From: JAMIFN01 sp035906235 | Lineage (GTDB): Bacteria; Pseudomonadota; Gammaproteobacteria; Burkholderiales; Burkholderiaceae_C | DNA length: 5,963 nucleotides | Direction of reading: 5' to 3' | Assembly: GCA_035906235.1 (NCBI GenBank) | Contig: JAMIFN010000041.1 | Coordinates: forward strand, 1 to 5,963 | Part shown: piece by piece, positions 1 through 5,963 of the stretch | How the letters are laid out: every line of letters begins with the position of its first letter | Position numbering within the stretch: the stretch's first letter is position 1 | Position numbers and translations under genes: made by a program | The notes under the pieces: generated by a model | Seen by the model: only the letters and a program-made list of their open reading frames with translations | Database searches by the model: none | What the model was told of the DNA's origin: nothing

Positions 1-78
1 GTGCATTTCAGTGCGGGGCAAATGCAAATCGAGCTGCTGAAAGAGGATTTGGCTCAGGGTGTTTTTCGCCGCGTCTAG
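1..78 (+). CDS. 3' end of an unidentified protein-coding gene (partial)
   Basis: The plus frame starting at base 1 is open for 25 codons and ends at a TAG at 76-78. The translated tail (ending ELLKEDLAQGVFRRV) is a plausible amphipathic, charged C-terminus with no rare-looking codons, and the gene would enter from outside the window. It is convergent with the large minus-strand unit, and the hairpin at 185-208 lies between them. I do not recognise the family, and 25 codons are too few to assign a function. It could also be a chance open frame; the sequence to the left of the window would settle this. Confidence 0.4.
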   Translation: MHFSAGQMQIELLKEDLAQGVFRRV

Positions 79-184
79 CCCTGCCATATTCAGCATCAAA
101 CCACCATCTAAAACAATAGCTGCTCAGGCAGGTTTTACGGCCTAGAACCCATAAAACCCTCTTAAAATTGCTATCAAAGAGCAC
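79..184. other. Intergenic region between convergent genes
   Basis: This stretch holds no convincing gene. It separates the end of the partial plus-strand frame from the terminator of the minus-strand unit and contains the nested inverted repeat described at 114-175. A minus-strand open frame crosses it, but its first codons lie inside the terminator hairpin and it has no ribosome binding site, so I do not call it. Confidence 0.6.
114..175. repeat. Nested inverted repeat in the convergent intergenic region
   Basis: Two inverted pairs are nested. An outer ATAGC (116-120) pairs with GCTAT (170-174), and an inner perfect 7-base GGTTTTA (131-137) pairs with TAAAACC (152-158), leaving a 14-base loop. 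From memory, short palindromes with ATAGC/GCTAT ends recur between genes in many Comamonadaceae genomes, and this may be a diverged copy. Only one copy is visible here, so its repetitive nature is inferred. It could act as a secondary transcript end or be a relic of a REP-like element. Confidence 0.4.
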
Positions 185-208
185 AAAAAACCCGCCTTGC
201 GGCGGGTT
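185..208 (-). terminator. Rho-independent terminator of the lipoprotein unit
   Basis: Read on the minus strand, this is a perfect 8-bp stem (AACCCGCC with GGCGGGTT) closed by a GCAA tetraloop of the very stable GNRA class. The T residues complementary to the A run at 185-190 follow directly. It lies 25 bases after the stop codon of the 977-residue lipoprotein gene. On the plus strand the stem is followed by TTCATT, so termination there would be weaker. The short palindrome GCTTGAACAAGC at 213-224 lies between the stop codon and the terminator. Confidence 0.92.
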
Positions 209-233
209 CATTGCTTGAACAAGCTACGCAGCT

Positions 234-3167
234 TTATTTGAGCAAAAAGGCGTGTTTGTTGATCAAGTCCAGACTATTGTTATCGATGATGCTCTCCGTC
301 GCTCGTTCAGGGGCGTAGTTAAAGGATTCTTTCAAACTCTCGCCCGTGGTCGTGGTGTTGATGGGCAGCAATACAAATGCGGTTCTGGTACCGCTCCAGC
401 GCCCTGCCGTATCCTCTAAATTGCCGGTGCTGGTGTTGCGCATCCAGTGCTCCGCAGCAGGCAGCCTGAAGGCGTTGTAGGTGGCATCCGTTCTTTTACC
501 GCTGGCGTATTCAGCTTTGCTGAAGTCGCGCACCGCTGCCGAATGCGTAGCGGTGTACATGGTTTGCCCATCGCTTTCTTTATAGTCACCAGGCATGGTC
601 AGCAGCAAAGCGTTGTACTTAAGCAAACGCGCAGGGTCACCGCTGGAGTTGGGGAAATGCAGCGAGAAGCTCCAGTCCATAAAAGACATGCCAGAGAACT
701 CGCCCAAAAACGAGTTGCTGGGCGTTGTCATCACCTTATGCATATTGCTGCCACTGGCCATGGCCTGATAGTCTGACCACGAAGGCACCAGGCGAGGCGA
801 AACAGGGGTATCGCCATCGTAAGGCCGTGTCACCCAGCGCGGGCCATAGATAGCTTGATAGCCACCAAAATACTGCATAAACACCAGCGTTGGCTCTTGT
901 TTTTGGTTGAATACATAAACAGGGTACCAAGGCGTTTGCAGGGACTTCATGCCATCGCGGTAAAGCGCCAGCGGGTCGGCATTGGGGTTGGTGAAATCTA
1001 TGGCCGCCACAGCCTCTTTGTTAGTTTGACCCTGCTTGACAGGTGCCAGCGCGTTCCAGGTCACCAGTTGCATGCCGCCACTTCCGTCGGGGTTCCAGCG
1101 CATAGGAAGGTAGCCGCCAGGCGCTACCGACCAAGCCTTGCCCTTAACCGGGTCAAGCAAGGTATCCATGACATAGCTGTAATAGTCTATGTCTTGCAGA
1201 TTTTTATACAGCTCGCTTTGCGTTTTTGTGCTGTCGCTGCCGAACATGGCTTTTTTATAGCCAGCTAGCACAGCTGGCGTCACATCGCTGCCTTGGCTCA
1301 AGGCCAAGCTAACCAGATCGTAGGCGTTAGAAGATGCCTTTTGGAAGAACTGGTGGTAGCGCTCGCTCATCTGAGGCGTGACATTGCTGGCCGAGACGCT
1401 AGAGAGGAAGGTTAAGTAAGAGTCCAGCCTACCGAGCTTGTCACTGATCAACATGATTTCCATCATATTGGGGAAGCTGCCAATGGCTTCCTCCACACCC
1501 GGGATATCAAGGTCAGGGCGCAGTTGGGGGATGACGGCATCGTAGGGCATGGTCTCAAAACCATTAACGAACATCTTGTCAAAACGCACGAGGTTGCCGT
1601 CGCCAGCGCCTGCTTGCGGCATGCTAGGCGGCTGCAACTGTCCAGCACGCTCTTTGAGCTGAGCTAGTTCAGCCATCACCTGCTGGTAAGCATCGCCGCC
1701 CTGCCCCGATTGCAAAAGCAGCTTATTGTCATTGACATTGAGCTTTTGTTCTTCTACGCGTTTTTTCGCGCGTCCGCGCTCTTTTTTGTCATCGACGGCT
1801 TTTTTCTTGTCGTCTAGGTATTTCTTCCACTGGTCATAAGAGGTGAAGGCCACATCTGGCGGCTCATCCTCATCATGCTTATGGCCAACGGGTTCAGGCA
1901 ACTTCACGCCCGGGTCTTTAGGAAGATTGCCCATAGGTGGCACCAAAGAGCTGCCTTGGTCTTTGAGCATATTCTGGATGCTACTGACCCAAGCCGTGGT
2001 ATCGGCCACCCCTGCGGGTTTTGCCTCGGCCGAGACTTGCACTTTGGTTAGCGCCTTGGCCCAGCCGTTTTGCTTATAAAACTGCACCGTGCTGCTGCCA
2101 CCTACGCCGCCTGTCAGGCCTTGGTACTGCGCCGACAGCGAGCCGCCGTTTTGCGACTCGGTATTGCCGTCAGCACTTTCAAAAGCCAGTTGACCATTGC
2201 CGACGGCTTGGTTCATCGAAGTGGTTTGCGAGATAAAGGCATCGCCGTTGACGGCGTAGAAATCCGCAATAGCGCTTTCGATTTTGCCGCGTAAATCCCT
2301 CATCTGGCGCACCAGTGCGGGTTGAATGGTCGTATCGACGCACAGCTCGTGTTGCGACTTCAGATCACTAAAAACGCTTTCCATGCGCGAGAGAATCTGA
2401 ATGTTTGCGTGGGGGTCAGCATCCGAGAATTTGTAGCGGCTAACCGTCACCTTGGTGATGTAGGGTTTGCCAGCGCAGCTGCTCATAGGCGCACTTTCGG
2501 TGGTGGCGACATAGCTGCGCAACTGTTCGTCGGTCAGCTGGGTGCCCAGTAGATAGGGGCTAAAGTCCTCGCTGCCCGTAAAGCCGCTGCCCAAAATAGA
2601 AACGATATTGTTGGTATTGGCCGAAACCATTTGCACGCTGACGCTGCCGTCAGATTTGGTCTCGCGTTTGGCGCTGGCATGGTGATAGGCGGCCGAAGCT
2701 TTGGCGCCGCCCCATTCGCCACCAATAGAACCAGAGGCGGAAACATCAAAGGTGAACTGGTCAGCAGCTGTGCTGGCAGCTTTGCTGCTGGTCACGCGCA
2801 GCGTGGTTTTTTGTTGTGAACGCGTGGTATCTACATTCAGTCGCCCATCTTTTTCTAAAAGACTCAGATTGAAAATCGGGCGCAAGTTGTAGGTAGAGGC
2901 TGCTGTGTTGATGCTGGAACCCACCGAGAGCGACTTGATGCTCTCGGGCGTGATGTCCGTGCCACGGCGGGCGGTGAGCAAATAACGCTGGAAATCCTCT
3001 TCGTCCATCGCCGCATGCGCAGCCAAAGCTGGGTAGCGCATGGTGTTTGGCTGATCTGGTTGGGGTTGGGGATAGATACCAACGCTACCACCTCCACAGC
3101 TGCTAAGAAAGACTAAACAAGTCAGGGCGATAGGCAATTTAGACAAATTTTTGCTGTGCTTATACAT
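234..3167 (-). CDS. Large lipoprotein with a putative MACPF-like N-terminal domain
   Basis: Predicted 977-residue exported lipoprotein. The signal peptide (residues 1-23, basic start, hydrophobic 11-22) ends in lipobox LSSC, with lipidated Cys24 followed by Gly, so outer-membrane sorting is expected. Residues 85-400 resemble a MACPF pore-forming domain by eye: a Ser/Ala-rich strand region (137-162, FTFDVSASGSIGGEW), FYAVNGDAF (303-311) where MACPFs have their Tyr/Trp-Gly-Thr-His-Phe signature, a second Gly/Ser-rich strand region (325-382), and TTAWVSSI (390-397) like the family's terminal Trp-x-x-Ser-hydrophobic segment. The exact signature is not kept. Cys231 and Cys276 could form a disulfide. 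Residues 429-515 form a charged, probably helical linker. Residues 525-977 are aromatic-rich and unrecognised. The ATG at 3167 is chosen because AAGGA lies 7 bases upstream; a GTG nine codons earlier lacks such a site. It is the second gene of the unit and ends at a terminator. The lipoprotein call is firm and the MACPF call tentative. Confidence 0.9.
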   Translation of the reverse strand: MYKHSKNLSKLPIALTCLVFLSSCGGGSVGIYPQPQPDQPNTMRYPALAAHAAMDEEDFQRYLLTARRGTDITPESIKSLSVGSSINTAASTYNLRPIFNLSLLEKDGRLNVDTTRSQQKTTLRVTSSKAASTAADQFTFDVSASGSIGGEWGGAKASAAYHHASAKRETKSDGSVSVQMVSANTNNIVSILGSGFTGSEDFSPYLLGTQLTDEQLRSYVATTESAPMSSCAGKPYITKVTVSRYKFSDADPHANIQILSRMESVFSDLKSQHELCVDTTIQPALVRQMRDLRGKIESAIADFYAVNGDAFISQTTSMNQAVGNGQLAFESADGNTESQNGGSLSAQYQGLTGGVGGSSTVQFYKQNGWAKALTKVQVSAEAKPAGVADTTAWVSSIQNMLKDQGSSLVPPMGNLPKDPGVKLPEPVGHKHDEDEPPDVAFTSYDQWKKYLDDKKKAVDDKKERGRAKKRVEEQKLNVNDNKLLLQSGQGGDAYQQVMAELAQLKERAGQLQPPSMPQAGAGDGNLVRFDKMFVNGFETMPYDAVIPQLRPDLDIPGVEEAIGSFPNMMEIMLISDKLGRLDSYLTFLSSVSASNVTPQMSERYHQFFQKASSNAYDLVSLALSQGSDVTPAVLAGYKKAMFGSDSTKTQSELYKNLQDIDYYSYVMDTLLDPVKGKAWSVAPGGYLPMRWNPDGSGGMQLVTWNALAPVKQGQTNKEAVAAIDFTNPNADPLALYRDGMKSLQTPWYPVYVFNQKQEPTLVFMQYFGGYQAIYGPRWVTRPYDGDTPVSPRLVPSWSDYQAMASGSNMHKVMTTPSNSFLGEFSGMSFMDWSFSLHFPNSSGDPARLLKYNALLLTMPGDYKESDGQTMYTATHSAAVRDFSKAEYASGKRTDATYNAFRLPAAEHWMRNTSTGNLEDTAGRWSGTRTAFVLLPINTTTTGESLKESFNYAPERATESIIDNNSLDLINKHAFLLK

Positions 3168-3172
3168 ACGAA

Positions 3173-3179
3173 TTTCCTT
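3173..3179 (-). promoter_or_regulatory. Ribosome binding site of the MACPF-like lipoprotein gene
   Basis: The minus strand reads AAGGAAA here, with AAGGA ending 7 bases before the ATG at 3165-3167. This decides the start in favour of the ATG over the GTG at 3192-3194, which would add nine charged residues in front of the signal peptide. Confidence 0.8.
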
Positions 3180-3197
3180 TTTTGGCGAATGCACGGC

Positions 3198-3221
3198 GCC
3201 CCTGCCTTAAGGCCTAGGGGC
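3198..3221 (-). repeat. GC-rich hairpin in the gap between the two lipoprotein genes
   Basis: On the minus-strand transcript GCCCCT pairs with AGGGGC and an inner GCC pairs with GGC around a TTAA loop, with a two-base AG bulge on the 5' side. No T run follows in the direction of transcription, so it is not a typical intrinsic terminator and the downstream gene is probably read through. It may stabilise or partition the mRNA between the two genes. Confidence 0.5.
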
Positions 3222-3272
3222 AGCGTGCGTGGGCGTGTGGTCTTGCGGCCACCTCGTTCCACTTAAGGCAGG
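3201..3272 (-). repeat. 11-bp inverted repeat overlapping the upstream stop codon
   Basis: CCTGCCTTAAG (3201-3211) and CTTAAGGCAGG (3262-3272) are perfect reverse complements separated by 50 bases. On the transcript the first arm contains the last codons and stop of the 711-residue lipoprotein gene, and the second arm is part of the local hairpin at 3198-3221. The two structures cannot form together, so the gap could switch between folds. A role in termination or in coupling the two genes is only inference. Confidence 0.55.
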
Positions 3273-5398
3273 TAGTTCACCGGGTCTTGGTAGATCAAAT
3301 CGTTTTTGACCACCGCTTGGTCGTTTTCACGATGCTGATAGGGGGTGAAGGCACCGCACCAAGTGTCAGATTTGGGGTGTTTTTCGCCATTGGGCTTGAG
3401 TACGCTGCACTGCCCTTTGTCCACAATCTGATCGCGGTTGGTTTGGATGTCGGTTTGGCAGGTCGCCAATGCGCTTGTGCATTTGGGGAAAGACTTTTTA
3501 ACCACAACTGTGTAACGGTTGTCGTCTAGGTCAGTAAAACGCACTTTGATGGGGTAAGAGGGCACAGTGCCGACACGGAAGCCACTGATCTGGCTGTTGA
3601 TGGGCATGATGACATCTTGTTTGTCTTGCACGCAGTTGGAGTCGGTGGCATCCGCACCGATAGCGCAAACCCCATATTTTTTCAGCAGCGGCAAGTTTTG
3701 GCGGGGCGCCAAAGTGGGAGGCACGCCAATTTTGAGGGTAAAACCATCGGCATAGTTAAAGGATTTTTCACTTTCCAGTCCTTTAGTGCCGCCTACGGTA
3801 AACACCAAACCATCGCCCAACTCGCTCATAAAACCCACAGCATCATCCACAGAGAAGCCATAAGCACTCATGTCCAAATCGTCGTGAATCAGCTTGACAT
3901 AGGGGTTAAAGACCAATTGGGGCTGAGCTTGCACCTCAGGCTTGCGGTAGTTGTATTGCAGGTCTTCGATATAGAGGGTTTGCACATAGGCGTGGTCACG
4001 CCCCTGCACTGTGGTATCAGACAATTTATTGGCATCTGCACCACAACCTTCGTTAAAAGGCACCCAGCCATAAATGTGTTTGACGCCTTCCCAGAATTTG
4101 AACTGCGCCACATGCGCTGGCAGTTTGCCTGAACCGATAGGCTCGCCCGTGCACTGCTTGTTGTCGTACATGCTGAGGTATTTACGATGATTTTCGGCAA
4201 AGAAATCTTTAACCAACACCATGTCTTGGCGCATTTTTTGGGGTGCAGGACAATCTTGCGGATACTTTTTGCTGCTGTAGGCGCTCAAGTCTTCGCCGCC
4301 CCAATCTACGCAAGAAGCCCACAGGTCTTGCATGTTTTGCACGGCTTGCCCCCACTGCATATTGCGCTGTGCGCTAGGACTGCTGCAGGAGGCATCTTTG
4401 TCCACACATTTTTTCACCGTAAGCACTGGCGGATTTTGGCCATCTGCAGGCTTGACGGGCACTTCAGGGTCTTCAATTAAATACCCACCACGCTGAGAAA
4501 AAATGTTATAGCCGCCAGGCAGTCGCAGCTCGCTCATGTTGTAGACAGGCCAACCTTCGCCTAAGCCACCAGCTTGCAAGAAGCTGCGCAGGGTATTGCG
4601 AAATTCACCCAGCGGTTTGGCTGAACCGCTGTAGCCAATATAGGGATTGTTACGCACCCCGATAGCTACTGGCATATACACATGATCGACATAAGAGATG
4701 TTGTAGCCCACATTCTCAGGCTTGAGCAGGCGCGTACTTTGCCCAGCAGGGATGATGGAATCGCCAAAGGTGTATTCCGACAATTGCGCAAACACATCTT
4801 CTTGAAACTGCACAGGGCTGCTGTAGGTGCTCAAGGTGCAGCTCGTGCCTTGGCTTTGGCAGCTCACATCTGTTGGCGTGCTCACGGCTTTGTCTTCAGC
4901 GCCGCGCAACCGTTTATTGCGGTCGGCCAACAGCACGCGTCCGCCGTTCCACCAGGTGACATATTTGCCTGCTGCCAGCGTGCTGTACAGCGGCAAAGTA
5001 ATGGTGACTTCTGAGTTGGGCGGGATCCCTTGGCCCTCATTGACATACAGCTTATAAACAGCGTCGGTAGGGTAGTTCTCTGTCGTGCGCAGACAGCCTT
5101 GCATCCATTGATTCACCGCGTTAGTACTGGTGGCAAGCACAGGGTAGATTTGGCCGTCAGAGTTATTACGAATTGTGATGGTTTTGGGTTTAAAGACCAC
5201 ATCTTGGTTGTTGTAGTCTTTGCAAACAATGGGCGCAACGGTTGGTGCAGTGCTGGGCGTGCCCGTTGGCTGTGTTGGGGTGATGGGGCCAGCCTGAAGC
5301 TCATCTCCGCCCCCACAAGCACTCAAACCTAATGCCAAAACTGCAGCCATGGCTAAGGTAGAAGCCAATACTTTCCCAGAAACAAAATAAGCAGACAT
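3263..5398 (-). CDS. Cysteine-rich lipoprotein with GH64/thaumatin-like features
   Basis: Predicted 711-residue exported lipoprotein. The signal peptide (residues 1-27, hydrophobic 10-25) ends in lipobox LSAC, with lipidated Cys28 followed by Gly and a Pro/Thr-rich tether (37-57). Three regions recall the GH64 glucanase/thaumatin-like superfamily: a strand-rich start (72-160, ITIRNNSDGQIYPVL, then LPLYST and WWNGGR), YNISYVDHVYMPVAI (232-246), like the conserved Asp-containing segment before a hydrophobic proline turn, and NPYVKLIHDDLDMSAYGFSVDD (498-519, partly quoted as family-like 'AYGFSVDD'). About 190 residues (305-495) separate the last two, more than expected, so an inserted domain is likely. 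There are 16 cysteines besides Cys28, enough for eight disulfides as in large plant thaumatins. The ATG at 5398 is chosen because AAGGAG lies 8 bases upstream; a TTG 13 codons earlier would put extra residues before the signal. It is first in the unit. Glucan binding or cleavage is a guess from the fold; I did not assign catalytic acids. Confidence 0.9.
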   Translation of the reverse strand: MSAYFVSGKVLASTLAMAAVLALGLSACGGGDELQAGPITPTQPTGTPSTAPTVAPIVCKDYNNQDVVFKPKTITIRNNSDGQIYPVLATSTNAVNQWMQGCLRTTENYPTDAVYKLYVNEGQGIPPNSEVTITLPLYSTLAAGKYVTWWNGGRVLLADRNKRLRGAEDKAVSTPTDVSCQSQGTSCTLSTYSSPVQFQEDVFAQLSEYTFGDSIIPAGQSTRLLKPENVGYNISYVDHVYMPVAIGVRNNPYIGYSGSAKPLGEFRNTLRSFLQAGGLGEGWPVYNMSELRLPGGYNIFSQRGGYLIEDPEVPVKPADGQNPPVLTVKKCVDKDASCSSPSAQRNMQWGQAVQNMQDLWASCVDWGGEDLSAYSSKKYPQDCPAPQKMRQDMVLVKDFFAENHRKYLSMYDNKQCTGEPIGSGKLPAHVAQFKFWEGVKHIYGWVPFNEGCGADANKLSDTTVQGRDHAYVQTLYIEDLQYNYRKPEVQAQPQLVFNPYVKLIHDDLDMSAYGFSVDDAVGFMSELGDGLVFTVGGTKGLESEKSFNYADGFTLKIGVPPTLAPRQNLPLLKKYGVCAIGADATDSNCVQDKQDVIMPINSQISGFRVGTVPSYPIKVRFTDLDDNRYTVVVKKSFPKCTSALATCQTDIQTNRDQIVDKGQCSVLKPNGEKHPKSDTWCGAFTPYQHRENDQAVVKNDLIYQDPVNYLP

Positions 5399-5571
5399 AA
5401 ACTGAACTCCTTGAGGACAAATACTCAGTTGTGGCAACTTGGCATCTTTCCTTAGCCTAGGTTCAGTCCTCAGCTAAACAGATAAAAATGGGGGGAACCA
5501 TCGCGGTATCCCTTCCCTTATTACCCGCATGGCTATGGTGTTTTTATGCTTTTGCCCAACGGTGAGGAATT
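5399..5571 (-). other. Leader and probable promoter region of the lipoprotein unit
   Basis: This non-coding stretch precedes the first lipoprotein gene and must hold its promoter if the unit starts here. I see no strong -35/-10 pair. The best minus-strand candidate is TTGGGC (5557-5552), with a 17-base spacer before a poor ATAGCC hexamer, and I do not call it. The leader contains short complementary segments around the ribosome binding site: ACTGAAC 5401-5407 with GTTCAGT 5461-5467, and TGAGGA 5412-5417 with TCCTCA 5467-5472. Another inverted pair is TTAGC 5452-5456 with GCTAA 5473-5477. Confidence 0.4.
5407..5412 (-). promoter_or_regulatory. Ribosome binding site of the GH64/thaumatin-like lipoprotein gene
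   Basis: The minus strand reads AAGGAG, a near-consensus site, 8 bases before the ATG at 5396-5398. It fixes the start at this ATG rather than at the TTG at 5435-5437, because the AAGGAG would otherwise be inside the coding sequence and the TTG has no comparable site. Confidence 0.85.
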
Positions 5572-5736
5572 TTAAAAATGCAGTAGCCGCGCATAGGCCA
5601 AAAACTTCGGGGTATGCGTCCCAGCTTGAGGCATTTTGTCCAAGCAATTGAGCTTGGCTTCGATTTTTGGATCAAAAAACTGCAGGCGCGCGCCTACAGC
5701 AAACTCGCGTGCTGCTTGCGGCTGGCCGCCGTAGCA
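5572..5736 (-). pseudogene. C-terminal remnant of a lost minus-strand gene
   Basis: The minus strand is open for 54 codons from 5736 down to a TAA at 5572-5574, with a TGA just upstream (5737-5739) and no sensible start codon. The wording is protein-like: GGQPQAAREFAVGARLQFFD reads like a TPR helix pair, and it ends in HTPKFLAYARLLHF. Tails of this kind close some membrane O-antigen ligase/polymerase or pilin glycosylation ligase proteins with TPR ends, but I cannot place it and give no name. The 5' part is absent: beyond 5740 the DNA codes for another protein on the opposite strand. The probable cause is a deletion or rearrangement. A chance open frame is the alternative. Confidence 0.45.
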
Positions 5737-5753
5737 TCAGGCACAAACAAGGC

Positions 5754-5963
5754 ATGGGAATTCAAAGCTGGCGCGTAGCGGGCAATACCGAGGTCGAGCG
5801 CGTGGCCGAGCATTTTGAAGTAAATCTGCAAGCCGAAGATGCCGAGCAACAGTTCGACACCATCGCCGGCCTGATCGCCCACGAACTGGGCCATGTGCCC
5901 AAGCGCGGCGAGAGCTATGCCAAAGCCGGGCTAATTTTTACCGCCCTGCACACCGTCAGCGGC
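5754..5963 (+). pseudogene. C-terminal part of a CorC/HlyC family transporter-associated protein, 5' truncated
   Basis: The plus frame encodes SWRVAGNTEVERVAEHFEVN and then DTIAGLIAHELGHVPKRG, a close match in pattern to the CorC_HlyC (transporter-associated) domain that ends CorC/HlyC/YhdP-type proteins, which are linked to magnesium/cobalt handling and often wrongly called hemolysins. Similarity seems to start near 5763; the only nearby Met is at 5754. Upstream, the same frame runs back to a TGA at 5649 but with unrelated residues, and no frame between 5438 and 5750 shows the CBS or membrane segments expected in a protein of about 290 residues. The rest of the domain, perhaps 15 residues, lies past the window edge. 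I read it as a truncated remnant. A chimeric assembly is the alternative. The family call is firm. Confidence 0.75.

Noticed and set aside
8..211. Minus-strand 67-codon open frame
   Set aside because: It begins inside the terminator hairpin, has no ribosome binding site and gives low-complexity, unconvincing protein.
3168..3194. GTG start nine codons upstream in the 977-residue gene
   Set aside because: No ribosome binding site precedes it and the true site lies inside the extension.
3617..4132. Plus-strand 171-codon open frame
   Set aside because: It lies wholly antisense to the 711-residue lipoprotein gene, whose signal peptide and ribosome binding site support the minus strand.
5399..5437. 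TTG start 13 codons upstream in the 711-residue gene
   Set aside because: AAGGAG would be coding, and the extension would spoil the signal peptide start.
5500..5571. Sigma-70 promoter TTGGGC with ATAGCC on the minus strand
   Set aside because: The -10 hexamer is too far from TATAAT to call, and no transcript start is visible.
5694..5894. Minus-strand 66-codon open frame
   Set aside because: Most of it is the antisense of the CorC/HlyC tail, whose plus-strand motif is far more convincing.
1..5963. CRISPR array, tRNA, rRNA or insertion sequence
   Set aside because: I saw no spaced direct repeats, cloverleaf, rRNA-like stretch, transposase frame or paired terminal repeats.

Overview
The window looks like an accessory stretch of a beta-proteobacterial chromosome, probably Burkholderiales and perhaps Comamonadaceae-like. 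The basis is modest: mid-range GC with mixed codon use, a CorC/HlyC-type tail at the right edge whose wording resembles that group, and classical Gram-negative lipoprotein signals. No genus can be named from the sequence.

Layout, left to right. Positions 1-78 hold the last 25 codons of an unidentified plus-strand gene. Positions 79-184 are non-coding and carry a nested inverted repeat. A strong intrinsic terminator (185-208) closes a minus-strand transcription unit that fills most of the window. This unit has two large genes, transcribed right to left. The upstream gene (5398 to 3263) encodes a 711-residue cysteine-rich lipoprotein with features of the GH64/thaumatin-like superfamily. After a 95-base gap with inverted repeats comes the second gene (3167 to 234), a 977-residue lipoprotein whose N-terminal third reads like a MACPF (membrane attack complex/perforin) domain, followed by a charged linker and an unrecognised C-terminal region. 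Both genes have good ribosome binding sites that move the start downstream of the longest open frame.

The right end is scarred. A minus-strand tail of a lost gene (5572-5736) abuts a plus-strand tail of a CorC/HlyC family gene (from about 5754 to the window edge), and neither has its 5' part. This suggests a deletion or rearrangement boundary next to the lipoprotein pair.

How the genes may work together is inference. Both proteins should be exported and lipidated, probably to the outer membrane, since neither has Asp directly after the lipid cysteine. One has a possible pore-forming fold and the other a possible carbohydrate- or glucan-binding fold. A surface-displayed attack, binding or colonisation pair is an attractive hypothesis, but nothing in the sequence proves it.
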